64,000 bases of DNA from Streptomyces spongiicola (GCF_003122365.1 NZ_CP029254.1:3491001-3555000), one strand, 5' to 3'; shown: positions 17,888-27,224, counted from the stretch's first letter. Made by a program: numbers and translations. The notes: generated from the sequence alone by a model not told the origin.

Positions 17888-18333
17888 GCCGGGGTGCGGC
17901 GTCCGCCCTCGCCGCGGCCCTCGCGCTCACGGCCGGCCTGGGACTCGCGGGGTGCTCCGCTGCCGCGCCCGAACTGAAGGTCGACGGGGCGTTCATGCCG
18001 CAGCCCGTGAGCGACATGGCGGGCGGCTTCCTCACTCTCGTCAACGAGGGCGGCGCGGCGGACAGGCTCACCTCCGTCACCAGCAGCCTCTCGGACGACG
18101 TCGAACTCCACGAGGCGAAGGACGGGAAGATGCGGCAGGTGACGTCGCTGGCGATCCCCGCGAACGGGGAGCTGCACCTGGAGCGGGGCGGCGACCACCT
18201 GATGTTCCTGGACATCAAGAAGCAGCCGAAGCAGGGAGAGGAGGTCGACGTCGAACTGCACTTCGAGAAGTCGGAGCCGATCAGGGTCCAGCTCCCCGTG
18301 AAGGACCGGACCCACAACCCGGATCACCACTGA
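17884..18333 (+). CDS. PCuAC-type extracytoplasmic copper chaperone
   Basis: 149-residue lipoprotein of the DUF461/PCuAC family. The signal (AAALALTAGLGLAGC) ends with a lipobox Cys at about 22. The Cu(I) ligand pattern is present: ELHEAKDGKM (His, Met ten residues on) and HLMFLD later, i.e. H-x10-M ... H-x-M. Such proteins hand copper to Sco or to CuA. GTG 17884 overlaps the sco stop by four bases. The stop at 18333 is followed 46 bp later by the copC-copD fusion. No His-rich C-terminal tail beyond HNPDHH is present. Confidence 0.9.
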   Translation: MSRGAASALAAALALTAGLGLAGCSAAAPELKVDGAFMPQPVSDMAGGFLTLVNEGGAADRLTSVTSSLSDDVELHEAKDGKMRQVTSLAIPANGELHLERGGDHLMFLDIKKQPKQGEEVDVELHFEKSEPIRVQLPVKDRTHNPDHH

Positions 18334-18379
18334 GCCCCGTGACGAGGCTCTCGGCCGTTCGAGGGACTGACGACACACC

Positions 18380-20545
18380 ATGACCACCACCGCCCCGCGC
18401 GTCGGCACGGCGACTCTGCTGCGCCTGCTGCTGATCACCGTGGCACTGCTCGGCACCGTGCACACCGGCACGGCGGACGCGCACGCCGCCCTGACCGGCA
18501 GCAACCCGAAGGACGGGGCGGTGCTGGCCGTCGCCCCCAAGGACGTCACGCTCACCTTCTCCGAGCAGGTCGCCCTGGGGAACGACTCGATCAGGGTTCT
18601 CGACCCCCGGAGCAGGCGCGTCGACACCGCCGAACTGAAGGACCTCGGCGGCGAGGGAGCCGTCAGCTACGGGGTGGGCCTCGAGTCCGGCCTGCCGGAC
18701 GGCACCTACACCGTCGCCTGGCAGGCCGTCTCGGCCGACAGCCACCCCATCGCGGGCGCGTTCACCTTCTCCATCGGGGAGCCCTCGAAGACCGTCGTGG
18801 AACTGCCGAAACAGCAGGCGGGCGGCGGCCTCGTCGGCGCGCTGTACGGCATCGCGCGGTACGCGGCGTACGCGGGGTTCACCGTACTGGTCGGCGGCGC
18901 CGCCTTCGTGCTGGCCTGCCGGCCGCGCGGGGCGGGCATCCGGGCGGTGCAGCGGGTGGTGGTGTACGGCTGGCTCACGCTCACCGCCGCCACCCTGGCG
19001 ATGCTGCTGCTGCGCGGTCCCTACACCGGCTCGGGCGAACTGGGCGACGCGTTCGACCTGGCCGGGCTCCAGGCCGTCCTCGCCACCAAGACCGGGGCGG
19101 CGCTGGTGTCGCGGCTGCTGCTGCTGGGCGTGGCGGCGCTGTTCGTCGCGGTGCTGTTCGGTGCGTACGCGAAGCGAGCCGCCGAAGCGGACCACGCGGC
19201 GGAAACCGGGACGGAAACCGGGACGGAATCCGGCGCGGGCGGTATGCCGGAGACGGGAGCTACGGGAGCTACGGGAAGTACGGGGCACGCCGCGGGACCC
19301 GGGACCACCGGAACGACAGACGCCACGGCCGCGGACGGGGGTGGGCGGGCGAGGCCCGGCGACCGGAACGGGGAGAGGCAGGACCTCACCCTCGGCCTGG
19401 GCATCGGCGGCACGGTCGTCGCGGCCGGGATCGCCTCCACCTGGGCCCTGTCCGAGCACGCCTCGACCGGCATCCAGCCGGGCCTGGCGATGCCGGTCGA
19501 CGTGCTGCACCTGCTGGCCGTCGCCGCCTGGCTCGGCGGCCTCACCGCTCTGCTCGTGGCACTCCACCGGACGCCCTCCATCGAACGGGCGGCCGTCCGA
19601 CGCTTCTCCCGGGTGGCGTTCTGGTCCGTCGCCGTACTCGCCGCCACGGGGCTCTACCAGTCCTGGCGGCAGGTGGGCTCGTGGTCGGCGCTGACCGGCA
19701 CCTCGTACGGTCGGCTGCTGCTGACGAAGATCGGACTGGTCATCGTGCTGGTCGGGATCGCCTGGTTCTCACGGCGCTGGACGGCGCGGCTCTCGGACCG
19801 GGCTCCCGCCACGGCGAAGGCTGACACCACGGAGGCAGACACCACGGAGGCAGACACCGCAAAGGCAGACACCACGGAAGCCGGCACCACGGAGCCGGCC
19901 GCCCCCCGGGCCGTGGCGGCCGGCGCGACCCGCGCCGCCGGGGAGGCAGCGGCCCCGACCGGCGATCCGGTGCGCGCCGCCCAACTCGCCCGGCAGGAGG
20001 CCGCGATGGCGGCGGCCGGCCGCAAGCGCCTCCGGGACGCCGACCGGCAGCGCTCCGGACTGCGGCGATCCGTCCTCGCGGAGGCGGGTGTCGCCGTCGT
20101 GCTGCTCGCCGTGACGACCGCCCTCACCTCCACGGAGCCGGGACGCACTGAGGAAAGGGCCGCCCTGGAGCGCGGCGGCCAGACGTCCGCGGCCGCCCCG
20201 GCCAAACCCGTCGACGTCACCCTGCCCTTCGACACCGGCGGCCCGAAGGGCAAGGGCACGGCCCGGCTGACCGTCAGTCCGGGCCGCTCGGGCGCCAACG
20301 AACTGCGCCTGTGGACCAGGGGCCCGGGCGACCGGCCACTGGACGCTCCCGAGGTCAAGATCTCCTTCACCCTGGTCGCGGAGAAGATCGGCCCACTGCC
20401 GCTGGTGCCGGAACGCGTCGCGGCAGGCCACTGGAGCGCGAGCAACATCCAGATCCCGCTGCCGGGAGAGTGGCAGGTCCGGATCACCGTACGGACATCG
20501 GACATCGACCAGACGACCGTCGAGAAGAACGTGAGGATCGGCTGA
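18380..20545 (+). CDS. CopC-CopD fusion copper transport protein
   Basis: 721-residue fusion. A signal peptide is followed by a CopC beta-barrel (about 35-130) whose mature N-terminus begins HAALTGSNPKDGA with the copper His, and DSHPIAGAF supplies the second site. The CopD membrane domain follows with about eight segments (for example YAAYAGFTVLVGGAAFVLA, DVLHLLAVAAWLGGLTALL). There is a long Thr/Glu/Gly-rich insert (about 270-330) and an Ala/Thr/Glu repeat loop (ADTTEADTTEADTAKADTTE, about 475-500). A C-terminal extracytoplasmic YtkA-like domain (about 610-720) completes the chain. It likely imports or loads copper for periplasmic-side cuproenzymes with its neighbours. Confidence 0.9.
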   Translation: MTTTAPRVGTATLLRLLLITVALLGTVHTGTADAHAALTGSNPKDGAVLAVAPKDVTLTFSEQVALGNDSIRVLDPRSRRVDTAELKDLGGEGAVSYGVGLESGLPDGTYTVAWQAVSADSHPIAGAFTFSIGEPSKTVVELPKQQAGGGLVGALYGIARYAAYAGFTVLVGGAAFVLACRPRGAGIRAVQRVVVYGWLTLTAATLAMLLLRGPYTGSGELGDAFDLAGLQAVLATKTGAALVSRLLLLGVAALFVAVLFGAYAKRAAEADHAAETGTETGTESGAGGMPETGATGATGSTGHAAGPGTTGTTDATAADGGGRARPGDRNGERQDLTLGLGIGGTVVAAGIASTWALSEHASTGIQPGLAMPVDVLHLLAVAAWLGGLTALLVALHRTPSIERAAVRRFSRVAFWSVAVLAATGLYQSWRQVGSWSALTGTSYGRLLLTKIGLVIVLVGIAWFSRRWTARLSDRAPATAKADTTEADTTEADTAKADTTEAGTTEPAAPRAVAAGATRAAGEAAAPTGDPVRAAQLARQEAAMAAAGRKRLRDADRQRSGLRRSVLAEAGVAVVLLAVTTALTSTEPGRTEERAALERGGQTSAAAPAKPVDVTLPFDTGGPKGKGTARLTVSPGRSGANELRLWTRGPGDRPLDAPEVKISFTLVAEKIGPLPLVPERVAAGHWSASNIQIPLPGEWQVRITVRTSDIDQTTVEKNVRIG

Positions 20546-20578
20546 CGTGATCGGCCGCCGAGGCACAGTGGTGAAGGC

Positions 20579-21829
20579 ATGAACGACAAAGAGATCTCCC
20601 GGCGCAGGCTGCTCGGCACGGTCGGCGCAGCGGGCGCGACCGGACTCGCCCTCGGCGCGGCGGGCGGCGCGGCCGGGTACGCGGCGGCCTCCGCCGACCC
20701 GGCGGCCGCGCTGACCACCGTCGGCTCCACAGCCGAGCGGTTCCACGGCGAGCGCCAGCCGGGCATCACCACGCCGACGCAGTCCCACGGCCATCTCGCC
20801 GCCTTCGACCTGGCGCCGGGGGCGGGCCGCAGGGAGGCGACCGCCCTGATGCGCCGCTGGTCGGCCACCGCGGCCCGGCTGATGGCGGGCGAGCCGGCCG
20901 ACGACGACACCGGGGTCGCCCTGGACGCGGGCCCGTCCTCCCTCACGGTCACCTTCGGCTTCGGCCGGACCTTCTTCGACCGCACCGGTCTTACCGCACA
21001 ACGCCCCGCCCAGCTCGACCCGCTGCCGGCGTTCTCCTCCGACCGGCTCGATCCGCGCCGCTCGGAGGGGGACCTCTGGGTGCAGATCGCCGCCAACGAC
21101 GGGCTGGTCGCCTTCCACGCCCTGCGCGCCGTCCAGAAGGCGGCGGGCGGTGCGGCGCGGACGCGCTGGCAGATGACCGGCTTCAACCGCTCGCCGGGTG
21201 TCACGGCCCGGCCGATGACCAGCCGCAACCTCATGGGGCAGGTGGACGGCACCCGCAACCCCCAGCCGTCCGATCCCGACTTCGACCGCCGTGTCTTCGT
21301 CCCGGCCACCGGGTCCGGGGCGGGTACGGCGGCGCAGCCTGCCTGGATGGCGGGCGGCTCGTACGCCGTCGTCCGCCGCATCCGGATGCTGCTGGACGAC
21401 TGGGAGAAGCTGAGCCTGAAGGAGCAGGAGCTGGTTATCGGCCGCCGCAAGTCCGACGGCGCCCCGCTGACCGGCGGCGGCGAGACGGCCGAACTCGACC
21501 TGGACCGGACCGGACCGGACGGTTCCCCGGTCATCCCTGCCGACGCGCACGCGCGGATCTCCGCTCCGGAGCAGAACGCGGGCGCCGCGATGCTGCGCCG
21601 GCCGTTCTCGTACCACGACGGCGCGGCGGCGGACGGCACCCCCGACGCGGGGCTGCTCTTCGTGTGCTGGCAGGCCGACCCGCTGCGGGGGTTCGTTCCG
21701 GTACAGCGGAAGCTGGACCGCGGAGACGCGCTGTCCAGGTTCGTCCGGCACGAGTCGAGCGGTCTCTTCGCCGTCCCGGGCGGCGCGCCGGAGGGCGAGT
21801 ACGTCGGGCGGCCGCTGCTGGAACCGTGA
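20579..21829 (+). CDS. dtpA: Tat-exported DyP-type haem peroxidase
   Basis: 416-residue dye-decolourising peroxidase. The Tat signal SRRRLLGTVGAAG lies at residues 7-19. The DyP hallmark GxxDG appears as GQVDGTRNP near 220; the proximal haem His is in DAHARI near 322 and the Arg-containing distal region follows at MLRRPFSYHDG. In S. lividans the peroxidase at the end of this same copper gene cluster (DtpA) is needed for maturation of the cuproenzyme GlxA at hyphal tips; the shared order Sco, PCuAC, CopCD, DyP makes orthology likely. ATG 20579 starts 33 bp after the CopCD stop, so it is probably in the same operon. Confidence 0.9.
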   Translation: MNDKEISRRRLLGTVGAAGATGLALGAAGGAAGYAAASADPAAALTTVGSTAERFHGERQPGITTPTQSHGHLAAFDLAPGAGRREATALMRRWSATAARLMAGEPADDDTGVALDAGPSSLTVTFGFGRTFFDRTGLTAQRPAQLDPLPAFSSDRLDPRRSEGDLWVQIAANDGLVAFHALRAVQKAAGGAARTRWQMTGFNRSPGVTARPMTSRNLMGQVDGTRNPQPSDPDFDRRVFVPATGSGAGTAAQPAWMAGGSYAVVRRIRMLLDDWEKLSLKEQELVIGRRKSDGAPLTGGGETAELDLDRTGPDGSPVIPADAHARISAPEQNAGAAMLRRPFSYHDGAAADGTPDAGLLFVCWQADPLRGFVPVQRKLDRGDALSRFVRHESSGLFAVPGGAPEGEYVGRPLLEP

Positions 21830-21905
21830 GGCGAGCCGCGCGGGCACGGCGGCGGGGCCGTGGCAACCGGGTCCGCCCGCCCGCCGGGGAGCGGTTTCCG
21901 GTGCC

Positions 21906-22100
21906 CGGGGTCGCCCCCGGTCCTGTGGCTGCGCCTGTGCCTGCGCCTGTGCCTGTGGCTGTGCCTGTGGCTGCGCCTCTGTCTCTGTCTCTGTCTGTGC
22001 CTCTGCCTGGGCCTCTGCCTGGGCCCGGGCCTGCCTGTGCCTGCCCGTGCCCGTGCCCGTGCCTGCCCGTACCCGGGCCCGGCCCTGTGCCCGAGGGAAG
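21906..22100. repeat. CCTGTG/CCTGCG hexanucleotide-type array
   Basis: About thirty imperfect copies of a six-base unit (CCTGTG, GCTGTG, CTCTGT, CCCGTG) occupy the space between the DyP gene and pheA. Minus frames read as long Gln-Ala-Glu-Thr or Gly-Thr runs, but no start signal or domain accompanies them. The rest of 21830-22224 has no gene. Confidence 0.75.
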
Positions 22101-22224
22101 GACGGCGCGGCGCCGGATCGACCTCGCCGGGGCCCGCCCGGTTGTCTCGGCGACACCGCGAACCGCACGGGACGGGCACCACGACGGGGCGAACTTCGGC
22201 TGACGCCGCACTAGGGTGACGGGT

Positions 22225-23166
22225 ATGTCCGCCACGCGCTTCACGTACCTCGGCCCCGAGGGCACCTTCACCGAGGCCGCCCTGCGTACCCTCCCGGAGG
22301 CCGCCACCCGCGAACTGGTCCCGATGGTGTCCGTGCCGGCCGCGCTCGACGCCGTGCGCGGTGGTGAGGCCGCGGCCGCGCTGGTGCCGATCGAGAACTC
22401 GGTGGAGGGCGGCGTCACCGCGACGGTGGACGAGCTGGCTTCCGGCGAACCGCTGATGATCTACCGCGAGGTGCTGCTGCCGATCTCGTTCGCGCTGCTG
22501 GTGCGGCCGGGGACGAAGCTGTCGGACGTGAAGACGGTGACCGGCCACCCGGTCGCCCAGCCGCAGGTGCGGAACTGGCTGCGGGCCCATCTGCCCGACG
22601 CGGTGTGGGAGTCGGCGGCGTCGAACGCGGACGGTGCCAGGCTGGTCCAGGAAGGGCGCTTCGACGCGGCGTTCGCGGGCGAGTTCGCGGCGGCGACGTA
22701 CGGGCTCGAGGCGCTGGTCACCGAGATCCATGACGCGGAGAACGCGGAGACGCGCTTTGTGCTGGTGGGACGTCCGGCGCGGCCCGCGGCCCCGACGGGA
22801 GCGGACAAGACGTCGGTGGTCATCTGGCAGCGCGACGACCATCCGGGCGCCCTGCTGGAGTTGCTCCAGGAGTTCGCGGTGCGCGGTGTCAACCTGATGC
22901 TGCTGCAGTCCCGTCCCACCGGCGCGGGCATCGGGAACTACTGCTTCGCGATCGACGCCGAGGGGCATATCGCGGACCGCAGGGTGGGGGAGGCGCTGAT
23001 GGGTCTGAAGCGCATCTGCCCGAAGGTGCGCTTCCTCGGGTCCTACCCGCGGGCGGGTGCCCCTGCTTCGGGGCAGGGCGGACGCCCGCTGCGCCCGGGG
23101 ACCTCCGACGCGGAGTTCGTGGACGCGGCCGAGTGGCTGGCGCGCTGTCAGGACGGTCGCGGGTGA
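22225..23166 (+). CDS. pheA: prephenate dehydratase
   Basis: 313-residue enzyme converting prephenate to phenylpyruvate in phenylalanine synthesis. The periplasmic-binding-like catalytic domain runs from FTYLGPEGTFTEAA to about 185 and includes PIENSVEGGV and the NAETRFVLVG segment with the catalytic Thr-Arg-Phe. The C-terminal ACT domain (about 195-275) has GALLELLQEF and the phenylalanine-binding region, where the usual ESRP reads QSRP. ATG 22225 begins MSATRFTYLG; a GTG nine bases upstream is possible. Monocistronic; no aroQ domain, as in other actinobacteria. Confidence 0.95.
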   Translation: MSATRFTYLGPEGTFTEAALRTLPEAATRELVPMVSVPAALDAVRGGEAAAALVPIENSVEGGVTATVDELASGEPLMIYREVLLPISFALLVRPGTKLSDVKTVTGHPVAQPQVRNWLRAHLPDAVWESAASNADGARLVQEGRFDAAFAGEFAAATYGLEALVTEIHDAENAETRFVLVGRPARPAAPTGADKTSVVIWQRDDHPGALLELLQEFAVRGVNLMLLQSRPTGAGIGNYCFAIDAEGHIADRRVGEALMGLKRICPKVRFLGSYPRAGAPASGQGGRPLRPGTSDAEFVDAAEWLARCQDGRG

Positions 23167-23216
23167 CCCGGGTTTCACCCCGGGCCACGCCCGCCGGCCG
23201 CCGCTCTCGCTTGCCG

Positions 23217-23537
23217 TTGCCCACAGAGTTATCCACAGGGCGGCTTCTCGATCTGGGGACAAGTCGACAACACGGTCCGACTCAGTCGACAAATCGCCGC
23301 ACCCACCGCTCTCACATCCACAGCACACATCGATTGCCCATGTCAGCCCAATTCCGACGATCAACTCTTCGGAGCGAAGAAGTGCGAGGAATTGCCACTC
23401 GAACGAGCGCGTGAACCATGTTTGGAGAGGTAACCCCCGGATCTCCACCCCTCCCTCAGAATGATCAATTCCGTAATCCACAGACCCCTCCCACAGCCTG
23501 TGGATAACTCACACGCACCCTCCACCCCTGTGGACAA
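23217..23537. promoter_or_regulatory. cluster of DnaA boxes between pheA and serS
   Basis: At least three strong boxes: TTATCCACA at 23229-23237 (+), its inverse TGTGGATAA at 23499-23507 and TGTGGACAA (inverse of TTGTCCACA) at 23529-23537. One-mismatch boxes are TTGCCCACA 23217-23225, TGGGGACAA 23254-23262 and TAATCCACA 23474-23482. The segment between them (23330-23470) is unusually AT-rich for this chromosome. There is no dnaA or dnaN gene here, so this is not oriC itself. The interval 23167-23865 has no supported gene. Confidence 0.75.
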
Positions 23538-23853
23538 CAGCCCCGGAGTTCGGCGGCCGCGAGCGCCCCGGAGGCGGGGGCGACCGGCGCTCGCGGCTTC
23601 CGGCGACAGACAGCCAGACCGGGGCGGGGCGGGCCGGGCGGACCGGGGCGGGGCGGGGCGGACGCGGCCCGACGGGGGCAGACGGCCGGACGGGAGGCGG
23701 GCGGACGGACGGGAGGCGGGCGGACGGAGACGCCCCGGGATTCACCGGCCTTCACCCGACCTTTTTGACAAAAGGGGCAATTTTGATCAACTCCGACAAT
23801 TCAAGTAAAGCGACATGGTCGATATCGACTGGGGAGCCGGGAGCGCACACCGG

Positions 23854-23859
23854 TAGCCT
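23854..23859 (+). promoter_or_regulatory. candidate -10 of a leaderless serS transcript
   Basis: TAGCCT ends seven bases before the serS GTG, so transcription would begin at or beside the start codon. There is no ribosome-binding site upstream of that GTG, which agrees with a leaderless mRNA. No good -35 was seen. Confidence 0.45.
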
Positions 23860-23865
23860 GGTGGG

Positions 23866-25143
23866 GTGATTGACCTTCGCCTGCTCCGTGAGGACCCCGA
23901 CCGTGTCCGCGCCTCCCAGCGCGCCCGTGGAGAGGACGTCGAACTCGTCGACGCCCTGCTCTCCGCCGACGAGCGGCGCAGGTCGTCCGGCGTCCGCTTC
24001 GACGAGCTCCGCTCCGAGCAGAAGTCGCTCGGCAGGCTCATCCCCAAGGCGTCCCCGGACGAGCGAGCCGAGCTGCTGAAGAAGGCCGAACAGCTCAAGT
24101 CCGACGTGAAGGCCGCCGAGGCCGAGCAGAACGAGGCCGAGGAAGAGGCCCGCCGGCTGCTCCTCGGCCTGGGCAACCTCGTCCACCCCGACGTCCCGGT
24201 CGGCGGCGAGGAGGACTTCGTCGTGCTGGAGACGCACGGCACCGTCCGCGACTTCGGCGCCGAGGGCTTCGAGCCCAAGGACCATCTGGAGCTGGGCGAG
24301 GCGCTCGGCGCCATCGACGTCGAGCGCGGGGCGAAGGTCTCCGGCTCCCGCTTCTACTACCTGACGGGCGTCGGCGCCCTGCTGGAACTCGCCCTGGTCA
24401 ACGCCGCGATGGCACAGGCCGCCGAGGCCGGCTTCACCCCGATGCTGACCCCGGCCCTGGTCCGCCCCCGCGCCATGGAGGGCACGGGCTTCCTCGGCCA
24501 GGCCGCGGAGAACGTCTACCACCTCGAGAAGGACGACTTCTATCTCGTCGGCACCTCCGAGGTCCCGCTCGCCGCGTACCACATGGACGAGATCGTCGAC
24601 GGCGGCAAGCTCCCGCTGCGGTACGCCGGCTTCTCCCCGTGCTTCCGCCGCGAGGCCGGCACGTACGGCAAGGACACCCGCGGCATCTTCCGCGTCCACC
24701 AGTTCGACAAGGTCGAGATGTTCTCGTACGTCCACCCCGACGACGCCGAGAGCGAGCACAGGCGCCTGCTGGAGTGGGAGAAGCAGTGGCTGAACGCCCT
24801 GGAGCTGCCGTTCCAGGTGATCGACGTGGCCACCGGCGACCTGGGTGCCTCGGCTTCGCGCAAGTTCGACTGCGAGGCCTGGATCCCGACCCAGGGCAGG
24901 TACCGCGAACTCACCTCGGCGTCCAACTGCGACGGCTTCCAGGCCCGCCGGCTGTCGGTCCGGATGCGCGACGGCAAGCAGGTCAAACCGCTCGCGACGC
25001 TGAACGGCACGCTGTGCGCCGTGCCGCGCACGATCGTGGCGATCCTGGAGAACCACCAGCTGGCCGACGGCTCCGTGCGGGTGCCGGAGGTCCTGCGCCC
25101 CTACCTCGGCAACCGTGAGGTCCTGGAGCCGGTCGCCCGGTGA
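23866..25143 (+). CDS. serS: seryl-tRNA synthetase
   Basis: 425-residue class II synthetase that charges tRNA-Ser. The N-terminal antiparallel coiled-coil arm (about 30-105, rich in Lys/Glu) is the part that grips the long variable arm of serine tRNAs. Motif 2 is visible as [18 protein letters not shown] and motif 3 in [17 protein letters not shown]. The GTG at 23866 gives [10 protein letters not shown], the canonical start. It overlaps the following HAD gene by four bases (GTGA), so the two are coupled. A tRNA with a serine-type body but a Gly anticodon lies 1 kb downstream on the other strand. Confidence 0.97.
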   Translation: MIDLRLLREDPDRVRASQRARGEDVELVDALLSADERRRSSGVRFDELRSEQKSLGRLIPKASPDERAELLKKAEQLKSDVKAAEAEQNEAEEEARRLLLGLGNLVHPDVPVGGEEDFVVLETHGTVRDFGAEGFEPKDHLELGEALGAIDVERGAKVSGSRFYYLTGVGALLELALVNAAMAQAAEAGFTPMLTPALVRPRAMEGTGFLGQAAENVYHLEKDDFYLVGTSEVPLAAYHMDEIVDGGKLPLRYAGFSPCFRREAGTYGKDTRGIFRVHQFDKVEMFSYVHPDDAESEHRRLLEWEKQWLNALELPFQVIDVATGDLGASASRKFDCEAWIPTQGRYRELTSASNCDGFQARRLSVRMRDGKQVKPLATLNGTLCAVPRTIVAILENHQLADGSVRVPEVLRPYLGNREVLEPVAR

Positions 25144-25943
25144 GCTTTCCGTACCGCCTGATCGCCACGGATCTCGACGGGACCCTGCTGCGCTCCGACG
25201 AGTCCGTGTCGCAGCGCACACGCCACGCGCTCGCCGCCGCCACGGCGGCGGGCGCCGCGCATATCGTCGTCACGGGCCGGGGCGTCCCGTGGACCCGGCA
25301 CATCCTCGACGATCTGGGCTACCACGGCCTCGCCGTCTGCGGACAGGGTGCCCAGGTGTACCACGCCGGCGAGCACCGGCTGCTCACCTCCGTGACGCTG
25401 GACCGCCGGCTCGCCGCACTCGCCGTGTCCGAGCTGGAGGCGGAGACCGGCCCGCTCGCGCTGGCCGCGAGCCGCGACGGCCTGGACGGGGAGGTGGTCG
25501 CCGGTCCCGGCTACCGGTTCCAGGACGGCCCGCTTCCGGTCGTCGTCACAGACGACCCGGCCGAGCTGTGGGCGGCCCCGCTGACCAAGCTCTATGTGCA
25601 GCACCCGGACCTCGGCGACGACGAGCTGACCCGGCTCGCGCGCTCGGTGGTCGGCGGGCTCGTGGACGTGGTGACGGCCGGTGAGGGAATCGTGGAGATC
25701 CTCCCCCTCGGGCTGAGCAAGGCCACCGGTCTCTCGCTGGCGGCACGCAGGCTGGGTGTGCGGGCCACCCAGACGATCGCCTTCGGCGACATGCCGAACG
25801 ACATCCCGGTGTTCGGCTGGGCCGCCCACGGCGTCGCGATGGCCGACGCCCACGAGGAACTGAAGGCCGTGGCACACCGGGTCACGGCGTCGAACGAGCA
25901 GGACGGCATCGCGCTGGTGCTGGAGGAACTGCTCGGACGCTGA
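25140..25943 (+). CDS. HAD superfamily (Cof-type) phosphatase
   Basis: 267-residue Cof-type HAD hydrolase. Motif I is [10 protein letters not shown] (residues 8-17), motif II VVTGRG (about 42), motif III Lys in LGLSKATGL (about 195) and motif [13 protein letters not shown] (about 218). The alpha/beta C2 cap sits between motifs II and III. Family members dephosphorylate sugar phosphates, nucleotides or flavin precursors; the substrate is unknown here. The GTG start overlaps the serS stop, so it is co-expressed with serS. A paralogue is encoded at 37146-38012. Confidence 0.9.
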   Translation: MSFPYRLIATDLDGTLLRSDESVSQRTRHALAAATAAGAAHIVVTGRGVPWTRHILDDLGYHGLAVCGQGAQVYHAGEHRLLTSVTLDRRLAALAVSELEAETGPLALAASRDGLDGEVVAGPGYRFQDGPLPVVVTDDPAELWAAPLTKLYVQHPDLGDDELTRLARSVVGGLVDVVTAGEGIVEILPLGLSKATGLSLAARRLGVRATQTIAFGDMPNDIPVFGWAAHGVAMADAHEELKAVAHRVTASNEQDGIALVLEELLGR

Positions 25944-26076
25944 GGGCTTGCGAGGAGGCAACACCCTGCTTCCCCCGCAGACCCTCCGGGCGGGCTGCCC
26001 CCGCGCCGGGCCGGTGCCCCTGTCCGGCGTCGCGCCGCCGGCCCGGGGCACGCCAGGGACCCGGCGCAGGCAGGTT

Positions 26077-26109
26077 CGCTGCGTACGCCAGGACCCGGCG
26101 TACACAGCG
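26077..26109 (-). terminator. terminator hairpin behind the serine-type tRNA
   Basis: 13-bp stem (arms 26077-26089 and 26097-26109, one G-U pair, 7-base loop) placed 18 bases past the 3' end of the leftward tRNA gene and 134 bases past the rightward HAD gene. It can serve both. Its presence suggests the tRNA is a real transcription unit. A weaker imperfect copy of the loop region lies at 26045-26066. Confidence 0.7.
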
Positions 26110-26126
26110 CACCTGCGTACCCACTG

Positions 26127-26212
<86 letters not shown>

Positions 26213-26681
26213 GGGAGGGCGGCCCGATGCGCGCTCGAAGCGGCCGCCCGGGCAGTCGCCGGCGGCGCCACGGAGTCCGACGACTACTGCGGAGCCTGCC
26301 GTGCGCTGCCCTGCGGGGAACCCGGCGGACTCGTACTCTCGGTCATCACCGAGCTCCTCTCCGGTCCTGTGGCGGCCTGCGGCCCCTACGCCCCGCCGCA
26401 GGGCCCCGCCGCACGTCCGGCGGCGGCACCCAGGCGGTGTACCCGGTCCGGGCGGCGCCCCGCCACCGGTTTTCCGGGCGGGACGGGCTGAGGACACGGC
26501 GCCACCCGCGGTGCCTGCGCGCGGGCCCGGGACGTCCTGGTGCCGCAGCACGGAGCCGACACGCACATGCTGTGGTGCCCGCGCGCGGGACAACGTCGCC
26601 GACGTGCAGCTGCGGGGTGAACCGGACCGTGGTGCCCGCGCGCGGGACAACGGACCGCACGTCCTGCCCACGCTCGCGGAC
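26213..26681. other. gene-free stretch with palindromic direct repeats
   Basis: No gene is supported in this 469 bp. Two 23-bp direct repeats, at 26572-26594 and 26629-26651, each contain the 12-base palindrome CCCGCGCGCGGG; a degenerate third copy lies at about 26512-26533, giving spacing near 60 bp. They may be operator sites or parts of structured RNA. Confidence 0.5.
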
Positions 26682-27224
26682 TCAGGAGCGCCGCCACCAG
26701 CGCCGTCGGCGCCGTGCGCGGGCCCTGCTCCAGAACCAGCCCGCGGGCGGCTCGTCGGAGCGCCACGGCTGCGGTTCCGGCGCTGAGCCGCGCCACCGGG
26801 CGGCCAGCATCCGCGCCCTGGCGGAGGGCTCGGTGGTCCCCGCGGCGCGCACGAAGTCGTCGTCGAGCACCGCCTCGTCCCAGGCATCTCCGCGAGCGTC
26901 CGCTCCGGAACCGGAAGCACCCCGGTCCGCACCGGCCCCGGAACGGCCGCCTTCGGCCCCGCCTGCCCCGGCACCGTCCTCCGGCCCGTCCATCGGGCCT
27001 TCCACGGAAGCCCTGCCGGGCGTGCCGGACGCGCCGGGCGTGCTGGACAGATCGAACATGCCGGACAGGCTGGACATGCCGGATAGGCCGGAAGCGTCCG
27101 GCGCGGCGGACGCCGGGTCCGGCCCCGGTTGGTGCTCCTCGCGGTCCGGCCCCGGACGACCCCGCTCCGGACGCGGCCGACGGTCCGGCTGCGCCTGCGG
27201 CTGACGGTTCGGCTCCTCCGGCAT
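26682..27224 (-). CDS. hypothetical protein, Pro/Asp-rich with basic C-terminus
   Basis: 180-residue protein of unknown function. The first 110 residues are low complexity (Pro, Arg, Asp, Gly; LSGMSSLSGMFDLS in the middle). A conserved-looking block follows: DEAVLDDDFVRAAGTTEPSARARMLAARWR, then EPQPWRSDEPPAGWFWSRARARRRRRWW. It ends in an Arg/Trp tail. No signal peptide or membrane helix is visible. ATG 27224 has GAGGAGGAG seven bases upstream. It lies 102 bp downstream of the ABC operon on the same strand and may be read through from it. The C-terminal block resembles a recurrent Streptomyces hypothetical protein, but I cannot name a family. Confidence 0.7.
   Translation of the reverse strand: MPEEPNRQPQAQPDRRPRPERGRPGPDREEHQPGPDPASAAPDASGLSGMSSLSGMFDLSSTPGASGTPGRASVEGPMDGPEDGAGAGGAEGGRSGAGADRGASGSGADARGDAWDEAVLDDDFVRAAGTTEPSARARMLAARWRGSAPEPQPWRSDEPPAGWFWSRARARRRRRWWRRS

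Noticed and set aside
19654..23481. 1275-codon minus-strand frame
   Set aside because: Antisense to CopCD, the DyP peroxidase and pheA, all with clear motifs; no ribosome-binding site or domain.
23217..23537. oriC
   Set aside because: DnaA boxes are present but too few and too far apart, and dnaA/dnaN are not flanking; called a DnaA-box cluster instead.
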